In this document: piece after piece, positions 5,170-6,848 of the stretch
Layout: each line of letters opens with the position of its first letter
Numbering within the stretch: the stretch's first letter is position 1
Origin: Caulobacteraceae bacterium
GTDB lineage: Bacteria > Pseudomonadota > Alphaproteobacteria > Caulobacterales > Caulobacteraceae
Direction: 5' to 3'
NCBI GenBank assembly: GCA_020852035.1
Contig: JADZBR010000210.1
Location: 1 to 6,848, forward strand
Length of the DNA: 6,848 nucleotides
Translations under genes and position numbers: made by a program
Notes under the pieces: model-generated
Database searches by the model: none
The model's input: the letters and a program-made list of their open reading frames with translations, nothing else
What the model was told of the DNA's origin: nothing

Positions 5170-6360
5170 ATGAACGCCCATACGAAGATCTCCGAGGCCG
5201 ACGAACGCGCCTTCCTCGACGCCATCGACAAGTGGATCGAGAAGAAGGTCGCCCCCGTCGCCATGCAGCTGGAACACGCCGACGAGTGGCCGGCGGACCT
5301 GGTCGACGACATGATCGAACTTGGCCTCTTCGGCGCGCTGATCGAGCCGAAGTACGGCGGCCTCGGGCTCGACGCGAAGACCTATTCGCGCATCGTGGCG
5401 CGCATCTCCGAGGAGTGGATGAGCCTGACCGGCGTCTTCAACTCCCACCTGATGATGGCGCTGATCGTCCAGAAGTTCGGGACGGAGAAGCAGAAGGACT
5501 TCTGGCTCCCGCGCTTCGCCAGCGCCGAGCTGCGCGGCGCCCTGGGCCTCACCGAGCCCGACGCCGGCACCGACCTGCAGGGCATCCGCACGGTCGCGCG
5601 CCGCGACGGCGACCACTACGTCGTCAACGGGACCAAGAGCTGGATCACCAACTCCATCGAGGGCCACGCCTGCGCCCTGCTGGTGAAGACCGACCCGGAC
5701 GCGGTCCCGCGCCACCGCGGCATGACCATGCTGATCGTCACCAAGAACGATCCCGAGACTGGCAAGCCGATGGCCGGCATCCGCAATGGCCGCAAGCTCG
5801 GCAAGCTCGGCTACCGGGGCATCGACACCGGGGAATACATCTTCGAGGACTACCGCTGCCGCGCCGACCTTTGCCTGGTCGGCGGCGAGGAGGGCCAGGG
5901 CTTCATGATGGCCACCGGCGGGCTGGAGATCGGCCGGGTGAACGTCGCCGCGCGCGGGGTCGGGATCGCCAAGCGGGCGCTGAAGGAGGCCGTCCGCTAC
6001 GCTCAGATCCGCCAGACCATGGGCAAGCCCATCGCCCAGCACCAGGCCATCCAGACCAAGATCGGCGACATGGCCGCCCGCTCCCGCGCCGCCGAGCTTT
6101 TGGTCGAAGACGCCGCCGCCGCCTACGACCGGGGCGGCCGGGTGGACCTGGAGGCGGGCATGGCCAAGCTCTTCGCCTCCGAAGCGGCGCTGGAGAACGC
6201 CACCGAGGCCATGCGCATCCACGGCGCCTACGGCTATTCCAAGGACTTCATCCTCGAGCGCCTCTACCGCGACGCCCCCCTGCTGTGCATCGGCGAGGGG
6301 ACCAACGAGATGCAGCGGATCATCATCGCCCGCCAGATGGTCGCCCGGAATCCGGCGTGA
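5170..6360 (+). CDS. Acyl-CoA dehydrogenase
   Basis: This FAD enzyme forms the 2,3-double bond of an acyl-CoA and passes electrons to electron-transfer flavoprotein. At 396 residues it is full length for a tetrameric acyl-CoA dehydrogenase. The N-terminal helical domain covers about 1-120. The middle beta domain begins with ALGLTEPDAGTD (124-135, the family signature) and contains KSWITN (156-161, flavin contact). The C-terminal helical domain has RQTMGKPIAQHQAIQ (281-295) and IHGAYGYSKDF (350-360). E376 in IGEGTNEMQR aligns with the catalytic base of medium- and short-chain enzymes (MCAD Glu376 type). Chain-length preference cannot be read from the sequence. The strong AAGGAG is far from the ATG, and two in-frame CTG codons at 5164 and 5167 precede it, so the exact start is slightly open. 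It probably acts with the crotonase and P450 in acyl-chain breakdown, although it has its own promoter region. Confidence 0.94.
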   Translation: MNAHTKISEADERAFLDAIDKWIEKKVAPVAMQLEHADEWPADLVDDMIELGLFGALIEPKYGGLGLDAKTYSRIVARISEEWMSLTGVFNSHLMMALIVQKFGTEKQKDFWLPRFASAELRGALGLTEPDAGTDLQGIRTVARRDGDHYVVNGTKSWITNSIEGHACALLVKTDPDAVPRHRGMTMLIVTKNDPETGKPMAGIRNGRKLGKLGYRGIDTGEYIFEDYRCRADLCLVGGEEGQGFMMATGGLEIGRVNVAARGVGIAKRALKEAVRYAQIRQTMGKPIAQHQAIQTKIGDMAARSRAAELLVEDAAAAYDRGGRVDLEAGMAKLFASEAALENATEAMRIHGAYGYSKDFILERLYRDAPLLCIGEGTNEMQRIIIARQMVARNPA

Positions 6361-6361
6361 T

Positions 6362-6531
6362 CTCCCTTCCTCCCTAGAGGGGGGAAGGGCTGGGGATGGG
6401 GGTGGCGGGGCGTCCGCTACAAAGGTTGGCGAGATTGGCCGGGGCTGTTTGAGCTTCGTCCGGTGACCCACAAGCGCGGAGAGGTTGGCCACCCCCATCC
6501 CTGACCCTTCCCCCTTCCCGGGGGAAGGGAG
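6362..6531. repeat. Inverted-repeat intergenic element, copy 2
   Basis: The left arm at 6362-6407 and the right arm at 6486-6531 are near-perfect reverse complements of about 46 bases. They match the arms of the element at 384-544 in order and content: CTCCCTTCC, a G-run, AAGGG, GGGATGGGGGTGG. The spacer of about 78 bases differs from that of copy 1, except for the shared GCGCGGAGAGG next to the right arm (here 6474-6484, in copy 1 489-499). The element starts 2 bases after the acyl-CoA dehydrogenase stop and ends 22 bases before the dioxygenase ATG, filling the whole gap. It could form a long stem in the transcript and thereby end or stabilise the upstream message. Confidence 0.87.
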
Positions 6532-6553
6532 TAGGTTTGTGGCGGAGGACCCC

Positions 6554-6848
6554 ATGCCCAAGCTGCAAGTCCGCGAACTCACCCCGACCATCGGCGCGCT
6601 GATCGAAGGCGTCGACCTTTCCCAGGACCTCGACGACGAACTGATCGCCGACATCCGCGCCACCCTGCTCAAGCATCAGGTGATCTTCTTCGAGGACCAG
6701 CACCTCGCTCCGGTGCAGCACCGCGACTTCGCCGCCCGCTTCGGGCCGCTGCACACCCACCCGCTCTATCCGGGGGTGCCCGAGGCGCCGGAGCTGTTCA
6801 TCCTCGACAACCACAAGGAAAACCCCACCGACAACGACGCCTGGCACA
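6554..6848 (+). CDS. TauD/TfdA-family Fe(II)/2-oxoglutarate dioxygenase, N-terminal part (cut by window edge)
   Basis: Only the first 98 codons are present and the frame is open at the right edge. GGAGGA about 5 bases before the ATG supports the start. The sequence runs closely parallel to E. coli TauD as I recall it: IGALIEGVDLSQDL (13-26), LLKHQVIFFEDQ (38-49), FGPLHTHPLYP (63-73) and NPTDNDAWH (90-98). H98 aligns with TauD His99, the first iron ligand of HxD; the Asp and the distal His lie outside the window. H69, Y72, D93 and N94 align with TauD residues at the taurine site (His70, Tyr73, Asp94, Asn95). This favours a sulfonate-type substrate, with sulfite release, over a chlorophenoxyacetate. 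Other TauD-family oxygenases keep similar residues, so I give no gene symbol. The leader is almost entirely repeat element. Confidence 0.88.
   Translation, partial: MPKLQVRELTPTIGALIEGVDLSQDLDDELIADIRATLLKHQVIFFEDQHLAPVQHRDFAARFGPLHTHPLYPGVPEAPELFILDNHKENPTDNDAWH

Noticed and set aside
384..6531. The two repeat copies as ends of a transposon or a CRISPR-type array
   Set aside because: Each copy is a complete inverted-repeat unit with both arms. No transposase lies between them, and there is no series of evenly spaced direct repeats.
5053..6672. Minus-strand open frame of 539 codons across the acyl-CoA dehydrogenase and repeat element
   Set aside because: It runs through a well-defined dehydrogenase and translates the repeat arms into Pro/Ser-rich text typical of spurious proteins.

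Overview
The window is a GC-rich stretch of bacterial chromosome with almost exclusively G or C at third codon positions. Gene content and style suggest an alphaproteobacterium, most likely of the Caulobacteraceae (Phenylobacterium/Caulobacter type). This rests on a CYP153-type cytochrome P450, several fatty-acid-type catabolic genes, and a C/G-run inverted-repeat element of the kind common between genes in such genomes. The assignment is inferred from resemblance, not from a marker gene.

Layout. Bases 1-382 hold no convincing gene but many short perfect inverted repeats. Bases 384-544 are the first copy of a large inverted-repeat element. It ends 12 bases before a small charged protein (557-769), which is followed by a small single-pass membrane protein (849-1082). 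A minus-strand gene for an exported cupin (1178-1819) converges on that pair. The cupin diverges from a CYP153-like P450 (2041-3363) across a 221-base region rich in palindromes. A crotonase-family enzyme (3470-4264) follows the P450 on the same strand. It converges, with only 3 bases between, on a minus-strand exported methyltransferase-like protein (4268-5023). Across a 146-base divergent gap lies an acyl-CoA dehydrogenase (5170-6360). The second copy of the repeat element (6362-6531) begins 2 bases after that stop codon. It is followed by the first 98 codons of a TauD-type dioxygenase (6554 to the window edge).

How the genes may work together. The P450 is predicted to oxidise terminal carbons of hydrocarbons or fatty acids. 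The acyl-CoA dehydrogenase and crotonase would act on CoA thioesters formed downstream. The TauD-like protein is an Fe(II)/2-oxoglutarate oxygenase that could release sulfite from a sulfonate. Together they look like an accessory lipid or hydrocarbon degradation neighbourhood. No ferredoxin, ferredoxin reductase, alcohol dehydrogenase or CoA ligase is present, so electron supply and intermediate steps must be encoded elsewhere. The exported cupin and exported methyltransferase-like protein are not obviously part of the pathway.

The most notable observations are the two related inverted-repeat elements sitting against start codons, a crotonase lacking one canonical glutamate but carrying an aspartate as in PaaG, a Gly/Pro-rich expansion in the P450 substrate-recognition loop, a methyltransferase fold with a signal peptide, and the palindrome cluster between the cupin and P450 genes. 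I see no clearly new multi-gene system.
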